From assembly GCA_017303895.1 (NCBI GenBank), contig JAFLBF010000015.1, positions 17,860 to 81,859 on the forward strand: a stretch of 64,000 nt of DNA, given 5' to 3'. Shown here one piece after another: positions 40,795 through 49,266 of the stretch. The notes under the pieces are model-generated. The model was not told where the DNA came from. It saw nothing but the letters and a program-made list of their open reading frames with translations, and did not search any database. The position numbers and the translations under genes are program-made. The stretch comes from Bacteroidota bacterium. Its GTDB lineage: Bacteria; Bacteroidota; Bacteroidia; 2-12-FULL-35-15. Every line of letters starts with the position of its first letter. Within the stretch, counting starts at the first letter, position 1.

Positions 40795-42792
40795 ATGATC
40801 ACAGCAGAAACTCCTATCCGTTACGATAGAAAAAAATATAAAGATGATACCTTGATCGCACTTTACAAAGGTGTGTTAAAGCCTAGAATGATCGAGGAAA
40901 AAATGCTGGTGCTTCTGCGCCAGGGGAAAATTGCCAAATGGTTCAGCGGTATCGGTCAGGAAGCCGGTTCCGTGGGTATTGCCATGGCAATGGACAAGGA
41001 CGAGTACATTTTGCCGATGCACCGTAATCTGGGTGTATTCACTTCCCGTGGTATTCCTTTGAACCGTTTATTTTGTCAGTTTCAGGGGAAACCAAGTGGC
41101 TTTACAAAAGGTCGCGACCGCTCTTTTCATTTCGGAACTCAGGAATACAAGATCATTGGTATGATCTCCCACCTTGGTCCGCAAATGGGTTTGGCTGATG
41201 GGATCGCCTTAGGAAATCTGTTAAAAGAAAATAATAAAGCAACCGTTGTTTTTACAGGTGATGGTGGTGCTTCCGAAGGTGATTTTCACGAAGCATTGAA
41301 TGTGGCTGCCGTTTGGGATCTGCCTGTAATCTTTACAGTTGAGAACAATGGTTATGGTTTATCTACACCCAGTAATGAGCAATTCCGTTGCAAGCAATTT
41401 ATTGATAAAGGCATTGGTTATGGAATGGAAGCGGTGCAAGTAGATGGTAACAATGTATTGGAAGTATATGATACATTAAAACGTTTGCTGGAATCGATCC
41501 GCAAAAATCCTCGTCCCATTTTATTGGAGTTGATCACTTTCCGTATGCGTGGACATGAGGAAGCATCAGGAACCAAATATGTTCCGAAAGAATTATTTGA
41601 TATCTGGGGCAAAAAAGACCCTTTGAACAATTTTGAAAAATATTTATTGGCGGAAGGCGTATTGGATGAAGCGATGATAGAAGGTTTCCGTGCAGAGATC
41701 AAAGAAGAGATAGAGCACGGTTTGGAATTGGCTTTTGCTGAAACATTGCCTCCTCCAAATACAGAGCTTGAATTGCGCGATATGTATGCTCCTTTTGATT
41801 TTGTGGAAACAAAAGCTACAGGAAGCAAAACCAACAAGCGTATGATCGATGCTATTTCCGATGGTATGCGTTTGGCGATGCGTAAACATTCTAACCTGGT
41901 GTTGATGGGTCAGGATATTGCTGAGTATGGTGGTGTATTCAAGATCACCGAAGGTTTTGTGGAAGAGTTTGGTAAAAAACGTGTGCGTAATACACCATTG
42001 TGTGAGTCGGCAATTGTTGGAAGCGGGTTTGGTTTATCTATCAATGGAATGAAAGCCATGGTGGAAATGCAGTTTGCTGATTTCGTTACAGAAGGATTCA
42101 ACCAGATCGTAAATAATTTAGCAAAATCACATTACCGTTGGGGACAAAATGCCGATGTCGTAGTGCGAATGCCAACAGGTGCTGCTGTAGCTGCCGGACC
42201 ATTCCACTCGCAAAGCAACGAAGCCTGGTTTGTGCATACACCGGGATTAAAAGTAGTATATCCTGCTTTCCCAAGCGATGCAAAAGGTTTGTTACTAACT
42301 TCATTTGAAGATCCGAATCCGGTTATTTTCTTTGAGCAAAAAGCATTATACAGAAGCATTACCGAAGATGTGCCGGATGATTATTTTACTGTTCCTATCG
42401 GAAAAGCAAAATTGGTGCGTGAAGGAAACGATGTGAGTATCATCACTTATGGAATTGGTGTTCACTGGGCAATGGAAGTATTGGATAAGTATCCGGAGAT
42501 CTCTGCCGACCTGGTTGATTTGCGTACCTTGTTACCGTTCGATAGAGAAGCGATCATCAACTCCGTAAATAAAACAGGAAAAGCCATTATTTTACATGAA
42601 GATACGTTAGTGGGTGGAATAGGAGGCGAGTTAGCTGCAGTGATCTCAGAAAATTGTTTCGAGAATTTAGATGCACCGGTGGTTCGCTCGGCCAGTTTAG
42701 ATACACCTGTGCCTATGAATGCTGATCTGGAGTGGAATTTCCTGCCGAAAGCCCGTTTCGAAGAGCAGTTGAAAAAGCTTTGGAGTTATTAA
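40795..42792 (+). CDS. Fused 2-oxoacid dehydrogenase E1 (alpha and beta in one chain)
   Basis: 665 residues from the ATG at 40795. The N-terminal half is an E1-alpha domain (about 20-320) with the thiamine-diphosphate motif VVFTGDGGASEGDFHEALN...ENNGYG and phosphorylation-loop-like YGMEAVQVDGNN. The C-terminal half is an E1-beta domain (about 340-665, LVLMGQDIAEYGGVFKITEG, TPLCESAIVGSGFGLSING, VDLRTLLPFD). Separate genes encode these in many bacteria; fused forms are frequent in Bacteroidota. Substrate is a branched-chain 2-oxoacid or pyruvate; not decidable. E2/E3 are not in the window. Confidence 0.92.
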   Translation: MITAETPIRYDRKKYKDDTLIALYKGVLKPRMIEEKMLVLLRQGKIAKWFSGIGQEAGSVGIAMAMDKDEYILPMHRNLGVFTSRGIPLNRLFCQFQGKPSGFTKGRDRSFHFGTQEYKIIGMISHLGPQMGLADGIALGNLLKENNKATVVFTGDGGASEGDFHEALNVAAVWDLPVIFTVENNGYGLSTPSNEQFRCKQFIDKGIGYGMEAVQVDGNNVLEVYDTLKRLLESIRKNPRPILLELITFRMRGHEEASGTKYVPKELFDIWGKKDPLNNFEKYLLAEGVLDEAMIEGFRAEIKEEIEHGLELAFAETLPPPNTELELRDMYAPFDFVETKATGSKTNKRMIDAISDGMRLAMRKHSNLVLMGQDIAEYGGVFKITEGFVEEFGKKRVRNTPLCESAIVGSGFGLSINGMKAMVEMQFADFVTEGFNQIVNNLAKSHYRWGQNADVVVRMPTGAAVAAGPFHSQSNEAWFVHTPGLKVVYPAFPSDAKGLLLTSFEDPNPVIFFEQKALYRSITEDVPDDYFTVPIGKAKLVREGNDVSIITYGIGVHWAMEVLDKYPEISADLVDLRTLLPFDREAIINSVNKTGKAIILHEDTLVGGIGGELAAVISENCFENLDAPVVRSASLDTPVPMNADLEWNFLPKARFEEQLKKLWSY

Positions 42793-42815
42793 TATCATAC
42801 AATATTAAAACGAAG

Positions 42816-42843
42816 AAAGTCCCGGTTTGCCGGGACTTTTTTT
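42816..42843 (+). terminator. Terminator of the E1 gene
   Basis: Perfect 10-bp stem AAAGTCCCGG / CCGGGACTTT, TTTG loop, T run. The T run also begins the next gene's -7 box. Confidence 0.92.
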
Positions 42844-42850
42844 ATATTTG
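42843..42850 (+). promoter_or_regulatory. -7 box of YAKRIQ cluster gene 1
   Basis: TATATTTG, exact match, directly after the E1 terminator; leader of about 60 bases. Confidence 0.6.
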
Positions 42851-42915
42851 TTTATGCTCCAAGCTTCTTAAGAATAAGAATTCAATTTACTCGTCATATT
42901 GTTAAAGAAAAAAGA

Positions 42916-43656
42916 ATGAAAAAAACAGGTATAGCAATTACACTCATAGGATTACCATTGATGGTGCTGTCCATGTTGGATCTGTTTGGAGAGCAACGTA
43001 TCCCTATACCCATTACAATTCCAATTATGATCGTAAGTTGTATCTCTGTTTTTCTAGGTCCTGCTTTGGCTGTTTTCCCGCTTAGTATGGAAAGGAGAAA
43101 GAGAATTACCAACAGATCGTTAGTATTCGGAGTCTCTTTATTTGGATTGGGTTTTTTCTTTAAAAAAATGCATTGGCCGGGCGCTGCTTTTTTAGTGATC
43201 ATTGGCGTGTTAATCCTTTGTTTCTTTTCAGGTACGCTTACTTGCAAAAGCAATTACGATAAATGGAAATTATTGGCACGAACAAAATTTGACGCTCTGT
43301 TTTTGACCTTATGTAATTATGTAGGTATCGGTGGATTGTTGTTAGGGATACTCTTTAAAATTCAACATTGGCCTTTAGCGCAAGCCATTGCCATTGGAGG
43401 AATGGTGACGCTCGCTGTAGGAATGTTGATTGGGAACCATAAGTTTAAGAAGGAAGTGATCACAAGAAAAGAAACTGCCGATAAATTGAAAGAAACGCTT
43501 GATCAGCTGGAAGAGCAGCATCAAATACTTGAGGAAAAACAAAAAGAAATTATTGGGAGTATTACCTACGCAAAGCGCATTCAATCATCTTTATTGCCAA
43601 CTGAAAAATATATTAATTCCCATTTGACACGTTTAAGGGATGAAAATAGCCTGTAA
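42916..43656 (+). CDS. Polytopic membrane protein with C-terminal YAKRIQ switch-helix motif, no phosphatase domain (cluster gene 1)
   Basis: 246 residues. About five membrane segments in residues 1-175, two of them with a GldL-like motif (FFKKMHWPGAAF at about 77, LFKIQHWPLA at about 143). A long coiled coil (ITRKETADKLKETLDQLEEQHQ) leads into EEKQKEIIGSITYAKRIQ, then SLLPTEKYINSHLTRL, and stops six residues later. In SpoIIE-type phosphatases the same motif joins the sensor to the PP2C domain, as in gene 3 of this cluster. Here no catalytic domain follows and the frame closes cleanly, so it is a stand-alone sensor stub. Role inferred: binding partner or competitor of the phosphatase. Confidence 0.75.
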   Translation: MKKTGIAITLIGLPLMVLSMLDLFGEQRIPIPITIPIMIVSCISVFLGPALAVFPLSMERRKRITNRSLVFGVSLFGLGFFFKKMHWPGAAFLVIIGVLILCFFSGTLTCKSNYDKWKLLARTKFDALFLTLCNYVGIGGLLLGILFKIQHWPLAQAIAIGGMVTLAVGMLIGNHKFKKEVITRKETADKLKETLDQLEEQHQILEEKQKEIIGSITYAKRIQSSLLPTEKYINSHLTRLRDENSL

Positions 43657-43670
43657 ATCTTTTTGAAGTG

Positions 43671-43695
43671 CAGCCCTAATTTCGGGGCTGTTTTT
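43671..43695 (+). terminator. Terminator between cluster genes 1 and 2
   Basis: Stem CAGCCC / GGGCTG with an 8-base loop and T5. Three bases later the next promoter box begins. Confidence 0.8.
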
Positions 43696-43697
43696 GT

Positions 43698-43705
43698 TAT
43701 ATTTG
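43698..43705 (+). promoter_or_regulatory. -7 box of YAKRIQ cluster gene 2, near-leaderless
   Basis: TATATTTG, exact match, ends 4 bases before the ATG at 43710. Confidence 0.65.
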
Positions 43706-43709
43706 TTAT

Positions 43710-45071
43710 ATGCGACCAATTAATTTTATTAGCATATTTATTTTCATTATTCTGCTTTTCTCAAGCGGGAATATTGAAGCAAACAAATTGGATTCTTTAT
43801 ACACGGTGCTTAGATCAACTCAAGAAGATACAGCTAAGGTGGAACTCTATTTGAACATAATTGAGGAAACCTATACCATTGCACCTGACAGCGTAATACC
43901 ACTTTCGGAAAAATTGATCACGATTGTTGAAGGTGCACTTCAAAAAGTAAGCAAGGATAAAGAACATTATTTATTGGCAGTTAAAGCAAATTGCTTTAAT
44001 AATATTGGAGCCATTCTTAATCAAAAAGGAGATATAAAAAATGCCTTGAGCTATTTTCATAAAAGTCTTAAAATAAAGGAAACACTTGGTGAAAAAAAGG
44101 CTGTTTCCAGCACATTAAACAATATTGGTTACCTGTACGGTACAATTGGCGACAGAGACAATGCGCTATTGTATTACAATAGGAGTTTAAAGATAAAGCA
44201 AGAGATTGGTGATAAAAAAGGGATCTCAAGAATATTAAATAATCTCGGAAGTTTATATGATGAAATAGGAGATACAGTGATGTCACTCCGTTCTTACACT
44301 CAAAGTTTGAAAATTGCTGAGGAGTTGCACGATTCGGTGGGGATGTCATTGGCCCTGAATAATATCGGATTTACCTATGATAAAAAAGGGGCATCAGATG
44401 AAGCCTTGTTCTATTATTCTAAAAGTTATGATATAAGAATTCGTTTGAATGATCAGCAAGGTATTGCTGAGTCGCTGAACAATTTAGGGAATATCTATCT
44501 CAAAAATGGAAATGTGTCAAAAGCTCAACAAATGGGTGAAAAGGCTTTGCAAATATCAAAAGAATTGCAATATCCGGAGTATATCAAACGCTCTTCCAAC
44601 TTGTTGAAAGATATTTATTTAAAGCAAGGAGATTATGCAAAAGCCTATAAAATGTTAGATCTGTATATGGTCATGCGTGATAGTATCATGAAAGAAGAAA
44701 ATAGAGATGCAGCCCTAAAAAGATCATTTGAATATGAATATGAATTAAAAACAACAGCGGATAGTATTAAAAATTTTGAAGTCAAGCAAAAAGAACAGAT
44801 CTCCTATCAAAATGAGATCGCAAGGCAAAGAGCTTATACCTATGGAGGTATAATTGGTTTTGTGTTGATGCTGATCATTGCTGTAATTTCTTACAAAGCC
44901 TATCAGCAAAAACAAAAAGCAAATGAGGCGATAATGATTCAAAAAAAGATCATTGAGGAAAAACAAAAAGAGGTGCTTGCCTCCATCAATTATGCTAAAC
45001 GTATTCAACAATCGATCTTGCCAACAGCAAAATATATTGAGCAAAGTTTTAATCGCTTAAAAAATAAATGA
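43710..45071 (+). CDS. TPR sensor-like protein ending at YAKRIQ motif (cluster gene 2)
   Basis: 453 residues. Signal peptide, then at least six tetratricopeptide repeats (about 90-310; repeated SxxLNNIGxLYxxxGDxxxAL pattern), putting the sensor outside the inner membrane. One membrane helix (about 378-395, YGGIIGFVLMLIIAVISY), a coiled coil, and EEKQKEVLASINYAKRIQ followed by ILPTAKYIEQSFNRL; it ends four residues later. No histidine kinase or phosphatase domain follows. Its stop overlaps the start of the phosphatase gene by four bases (ATGA), so both products are probably made together. Confidence 0.85.
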   Translation: MRPINFISIFIFIILLFSSGNIEANKLDSLYTVLRSTQEDTAKVELYLNIIEETYTIAPDSVIPLSEKLITIVEGALQKVSKDKEHYLLAVKANCFNNIGAILNQKGDIKNALSYFHKSLKIKETLGEKKAVSSTLNNIGYLYGTIGDRDNALLYYNRSLKIKQEIGDKKGISRILNNLGSLYDEIGDTVMSLRSYTQSLKIAEELHDSVGMSLALNNIGFTYDKKGASDEALFYYSKSYDIRIRLNDQQGIAESLNNLGNIYLKNGNVSKAQQMGEKALQISKELQYPEYIKRSSNLLKDIYLKQGDYAKAYKMLDLYMVMRDSIMKEENRDAALKRSFEYEYELKTTADSIKNFEVKQKEQISYQNEIARQRAYTYGGIIGFVLMLIIAVISYKAYQQKQKANEAIMIQKKIIEEKQKEVLASINYAKRIQQSILPTAKYIEQSFNRLKNK

Positions 45072-47251
45072 TGACAAGTCCGTTTAATGTTCGTTTTGTC
45101 TTTAAGGCAGCACTGTTTTTATCGGTGTTATTATCCTCTATTGACTTGTCTGCACAAAAGGAGATAGATTCTTTGATCCATCTTTTACAGTCGGCTAAAA
45201 AAGATACTTTCCAGCTTAGCATTTTAAATCAGATCGCTGAAAAAAGTACAGATGATAATCTATGGCCCATCTATAATAAAAAGATGGAACAATTAGCACT
45301 GGAGTTGATGAACAGCAAAAATGCAAAGATCAGTCGGAAAGCTAAGATGCATTTCGCCAATTCTCAGATCAATACCGGCTATCTTCACAACATGAATGGG
45401 GTATTGGATAGTTCTGTTGTTTATTATCAGAGGGCATTGGATATCATGCAGGAATTAGGTGATAAAATAGGAATGGCGGCAGCATTGAACAATATCGGTT
45501 ATGTGTTTAAATCACAAGGCGATATTTTGAGCGCACTCGACTGTTATCATCGAAGCTTAAAGTTGTATGAAAGTATGAAGGATCAAAAAGGTATTGCCAA
45601 TTCCTTGAATAATTTAGCGATCATCTATAGCCGGCAGGGCGACACCAAAACTGCGATTAATTACAACTTAAGAAGCATTGAGATCGCAAAAAAATTAAAA
45701 GATAGTTTGAGTCTGGGGATATCTATGAATAATCTGGCTTTGCTCTATCACAAACGGAATAAGCCTGAAGAAGCATTGAAGAATTTAAGAGAAGCCTTGG
45801 TGATCCAGGAAAAGATCGGTGACCTGGAAGGTGTTGCCAATTCGTATAACAATATCGGTTATGTTTACGAAGAAAGTAATGACATCGATAAGGCGCTGGA
45901 AAACTATTTGCTGGCATATCGTATGTCAAAAAATGGAAGTGATAAACCTGTATTGGTGAGCACAGCTATAAATGTCGGGACACTTTATTTGAAAAAGAAA
46001 AATACAACTGAGGCTGTAAAGTATGCACAAGAGGCCTTTCAGTTGGCGAAAGAAATTGAATATGTGAATGAATTGGCCGATGCTGCTGATTTAATGAGTC
46101 AGGTATATAAATTAAAGAACGATTATAAGAATGCACTGGAGATGCATGAATATTACATCAAATTAAAAGATAGTGCCTTGAATGAATCTACGCGGAAGGC
46201 TGCTCTTCAAATGAAATACCAGTATGCTTATGAGAAAAAATTAGTAGCGGATAGCATCAAAAATAATGAAGCACAAAAAGTAAAGGATGCTCAGATAGCT
46301 GCTCAGGAAAGCGCGTTGAAGCAGGAAAAAACATTAAAATATGTGTTGTTCTTTGGATTGGCTTTATTCATTGCTATTTCTATTTATGCGTATTACCGCT
46401 ATCGGGACACGCAAAGAAAGAATACGATCATCGCCCGTCAGAAAGAGATCGTAGATGAAAAGCAAAAGGAGATCATTGATAGTATCACCTATGCTAAACG
46501 GATCCAGCTGGCGCTGCTCAAAGAAGAGGCGCATGTGAGCAAACACCTGCCGGAACATTTTGTATTGTTTCAACCCAAAGATATTGTGAGTGGAGATTTT
46601 TACTGGTCGCTCGAAAAAACCGAAGCAAACACGTCAAATCGTTATTGGTACCTGACTGTAGCCGATTGTACCGGACATGGTGTGCCGGGCGCATTTTTAA
46701 CGATGCTCGGGACTTCTTTCCTGAATGAGATCAATGCAACACCCGATCTGTTGTCACCCAACGAAATTTTGGAGCAGTTGCGTATCCGTTTTATTCGCGA
46801 TCTTAATCAGTCGGGTAGGATCGGAGAAAATAAAGATGGCATGGATATGTCGATCTTCCGTTTGAACCTGTCCACTTATGAATTAGAATGGGGAGGCGCC
46901 AATCACCCACTTTGGCTCTTCAAGAAAAATGCAGACCAGTCAATTGAATTCATCGAGGTGAAAGGCGATAAATCGCCTATTGGTTACTCCGATAGAATAG
47001 AACCTTTCAGCAATTTTAAATTTAAACTCGACAAAGGCGATCAGTTGTTCTTATTTACTGATGGTTATGCCGATCAGTTTGGCGGGGAGAAAAAGAAAAA
47101 ATTCAAACGTTCTCAATTAAAAGATCTACTACTTTCTATTGCTGAAAAACCTTCCCTGCAGCAAAAACAACATCTTGAAAAAGCATTTTATGATTGGAAA
47201 GCGGGTATGGAGCAGGTGGATGATGTTTGTGTGATCGGTATCCGTATTTAA
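45068..47251 (+). CDS. TPR sensor SpoIIE-type PP2C protein phosphatase (cluster gene 3)
   Basis: 727 residues. Signal peptide, TPRs (about 120-360), one membrane helix (about 423-442), a linker with DEKQKEIIDSITYAKRIQ, and a complete PP2C/SpoIIE domain (about 500-727). Metal-binding and catalytic motifs are intact: SGDFYW, VADCTGHGVPGAFLTM, FTDGYADQFGG, QVDDVCVIG. Known for the family: dephosphorylates serine/threonine, often of anti-anti-sigma (STAS) proteins, upon signal. No anti-sigma or STAS gene is adjacent. It is the only catalytic member of a four-gene cluster with a common switch-helix. Confidence 0.93.
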   Translation: MMTSPFNVRFVFKAALFLSVLLSSIDLSAQKEIDSLIHLLQSAKKDTFQLSILNQIAEKSTDDNLWPIYNKKMEQLALELMNSKNAKISRKAKMHFANSQINTGYLHNMNGVLDSSVVYYQRALDIMQELGDKIGMAAALNNIGYVFKSQGDILSALDCYHRSLKLYESMKDQKGIANSLNNLAIIYSRQGDTKTAINYNLRSIEIAKKLKDSLSLGISMNNLALLYHKRNKPEEALKNLREALVIQEKIGDLEGVANSYNNIGYVYEESNDIDKALENYLLAYRMSKNGSDKPVLVSTAINVGTLYLKKKNTTEAVKYAQEAFQLAKEIEYVNELADAADLMSQVYKLKNDYKNALEMHEYYIKLKDSALNESTRKAALQMKYQYAYEKKLVADSIKNNEAQKVKDAQIAAQESALKQEKTLKYVLFFGLALFIAISIYAYYRYRDTQRKNTIIARQKEIVDEKQKEIIDSITYAKRIQLALLKEEAHVSKHLPEHFVLFQPKDIVSGDFYWSLEKTEANTSNRYWYLTVADCTGHGVPGAFLTMLGTSFLNEINATPDLLSPNEILEQLRIRFIRDLNQSGRIGENKDGMDMSIFRLNLSTYELEWGGANHPLWLFKKNADQSIEFIEVKGDKSPIGYSDRIEPFSNFKFKLDKGDQLFLFTDGYADQFGGEKKKKFKRSQLKDLLLSIAEKPSLQQKQHLEKAFYDWKAGMEQVDDVCVIGIRI

Positions 47252-47286
47252 TTTTCGAAAAAAATAGTTGTTCTATTACTATTTTT

Positions 47287-47294
47287 TATCTTTG
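47287..47294 (+). promoter_or_regulatory. -7 box of YAKRIQ cluster gene 4, near-leaderless
   Basis: TATCTTTG, exact match, with TTG at 47268-47270 upstream; ends 6 bases before the ATG at 47301 and excludes an earlier start at 47268. Confidence 0.65.
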
Positions 47295-47300
47295 TTAGAT

Positions 47301-48614
47301 ATGCACATAAAACGATTACTTCCCTTATTTATATTGTTTTTAAGCTCGTATGCCTTCGCCCAGGGCAAGAAAGATAGTCTGTTGGTTTTCTTGAAAAATA
47401 ATCCTACACAGGATACAACCCATGTAAATGCACTTAATCTCCTGGCGCATGAATACATGAACAATGCGAACGACAGTTGTTTGTTGTATGCCAGTCAGGC
47501 AATTTTTATTTCAAAGAAATTGAACTATATAAGAGGAGAAGCAGTAGGTCTGAATAAAAAAGCTGAATTTTTTAATGGTAAAGGTGAATATCAAAAGGCA
47601 CTTCAATTAGGTTTAGAAAGTTATAAATTATTTGAGAAGCTCAATGCGCATCGATCGATGAGCAATATTATGAACTCCATTGGGAATACTTATTTAGGGA
47701 TCAATAATAAAGCAAAAGCATTGGAAGCATACATAAAAAGCCATGATATTGCGGCTAAAGATTCCATTAAATACATGATGGCCATTGCCTCAATGGGTGT
47801 TGGGAATGTTTATATGGAAACCGGATTTCCTGAAAAAGCTTATCAGTCGTTTCTTACTTCTCAAACTATTTTCAAGCAGGAGAATGCTCCTTATCCATTG
47901 TCGCTTTCCTATACACTTATCGGGCAGGCACTCGTGGAAATGGAAAGATACGATGATGCTTTCAAGAGTTTTGATGAAGCTTTGATGCGATTAAAGCAAA
48001 TGGAAAATACGTATGCTGTTGCAGGAACTTATGAGATCATAGCTGCTGCTTATGAAAAGCAGGGAAGCAAAAAAATAGCATTGGATTTTTATTTAAAAGC
48101 ACATCAATTATTTACCGAAAGAAAAGCATTTGATAATATTAAAAACGTTAGTTTAAAGATCTCCAATATGTATAAGAATGCTGGCGAATTTGAAAAAGCG
48201 CTGCAATATTATACGGCTTATTCTAATTTCAAAGATTCGGTTTTCAATGCGGAAAGCAATAAGCAATTGCTGGAAGTGGAAGCACGTTATGAGAGCGATA
48301 AAAAACAACAGCAGATCGAATTACAATTGTCTAAACTGGAGCAACAACAAACCCGTCAGAAGATCATGTGGATAGGTATTGCCATTGTTCTTTTGTTAAT
48401 GGTGCTTCTGTTTATCCGGTATTTTGAAAAACAAAAATCGAACAAAGCACTTTCTATTTCGAATGAGCGACTGGAAGTGAAAAATACCATTATCGAACAA
48501 AAAAACAAAGAGATCACAGATAGTATTGAGTATGCCAAACGTATTCAGCTGACGCTGTTGCCTTCTGAAAAATATATTGAGCAAACATTGAATCGTTTGA
48601 ATAAGAAAAAATAG
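47301..48614 (+). CDS. TPR sensor-like protein ending at YAKRIQ motif (cluster gene 4)
   Basis: 437 residues from the ATG at 47301. Signal peptide MHIKRLLPLFILFLSSYAFAQ, about six TPRs (about 60-320), one membrane helix (about 353-372, IMWIGIAIVLLLMVLLFI), a coiled coil, then EQKNKEITDSIEYAKRIQ and LLPSEKYIEQTLNRL; it ends four residues later (NKKK). Same architecture as gene 2, and again no output domain. It has its own promoter, so it can be expressed apart from the phosphatase. nth follows after one base. Confidence 0.85.
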   Translation: MHIKRLLPLFILFLSSYAFAQGKKDSLLVFLKNNPTQDTTHVNALNLLAHEYMNNANDSCLLYASQAIFISKKLNYIRGEAVGLNKKAEFFNGKGEYQKALQLGLESYKLFEKLNAHRSMSNIMNSIGNTYLGINNKAKALEAYIKSHDIAAKDSIKYMMAIASMGVGNVYMETGFPEKAYQSFLTSQTIFKQENAPYPLSLSYTLIGQALVEMERYDDAFKSFDEALMRLKQMENTYAVAGTYEIIAAAYEKQGSKKIALDFYLKAHQLFTERKAFDNIKNVSLKISNMYKNAGEFEKALQYYTAYSNFKDSVFNAESNKQLLEVEARYESDKKQQQIELQLSKLEQQQTRQKIMWIGIAIVLLLMVLLFIRYFEKQKSNKALSISNERLEVKNTIIEQKNKEITDSIEYAKRIQLTLLPSEKYIEQTLNRLNKKK

Positions 48615-48615
48615 C

Positions 48616-49266
48616 ATGACGAAGAAAGAACGTTTCGAAAAGATCATTGATTATTTCAGTATACATCATCCTGTTGCTGAAACCGAATTGCATTATAAAA
48701 ATCCTTATCAATTGCTGGTTGCCGTTATTTTATCTGCTCAGTGTACCGATAAACGGGTGAACATGGTAACGCCATCCTTATTCAAAGCTTTTCCAAAACC
48801 GGAAGTGATGGCGGCTGCGAGTAGTGACGAAGTGTTTCAATACATTAGAAGTATCAGCTATCCGAATAATAAAGCGAAGCATTTGGTGGGAATGGCGAAT
48901 ATGCTCATTCATGATTTTAAAGGTGTTGTGCCTTCAGAAGTGAATGAATTACAAAAGTTGCCTGGTGTAGGACGTAAAACAGCCAATGTGATCGCATCGG
49001 TGGTGTATGATAAACCAGCCATGGCAGTGGATACACATGTGTTTCGTGTGTCAGCGCGCCTGGGTTTAACAACCAATTCCAAAACGCCACTCGAAACAGA
49101 AAAACAATTGATCAAATATATTCCGGAAGAAAAAGTTGCCGTAGCACATCATTGGTTGATATTACACGGACGCTATGTGTGTATTGCCCGTAACCCGAAA
49201 TGTGCTGAATGCGAGATCAGTGCCTACTGCAAATATTTTTCTTCAAAAATGAAAAAAGCAAAATGA
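48616..49266 (+). CDS. nth: Endonuclease III
   Basis: 216 residues. Base-excision repair glycosylase/AP-lyase for oxidised pyrimidines. Seen: helix-hairpin-helix LPGVGRKTANVIASVVYDKPAMAVDTHVFRVSARL with the catalytic Lys and Asp, and a C-terminal [4Fe-4S] motif C-x6-C-x2-C-x5-C (CIARNPKCAECEISAYC). Its end overlaps the metallophosphoesterase start by four bases. It begins one base after cluster gene 4, so may be read through from it. Confidence 0.96.
   Translation: MTKKERFEKIIDYFSIHHPVAETELHYKNPYQLLVAVILSAQCTDKRVNMVTPSLFKAFPKPEVMAAASSDEVFQYIRSISYPNNKAKHLVGMANMLIHDFKGVVPSEVNELQKLPGVGRKTANVIASVVYDKPAMAVDTHVFRVSARLGLTTNSKTPLETEKQLIKYIPEEKVAVAHHWLILHGRYVCIARNPKCAECEISAYCKYFSSKMKKAK

Noticed and set aside
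42916..43656. Frameshifted phosphatase: the three YAKRIQ stubs as pseudogenes
   Set aside because: They end with a shared conserved tail, have no phosphatase-like sequence in other frames downstream, and have separate promoters or coupled starts.
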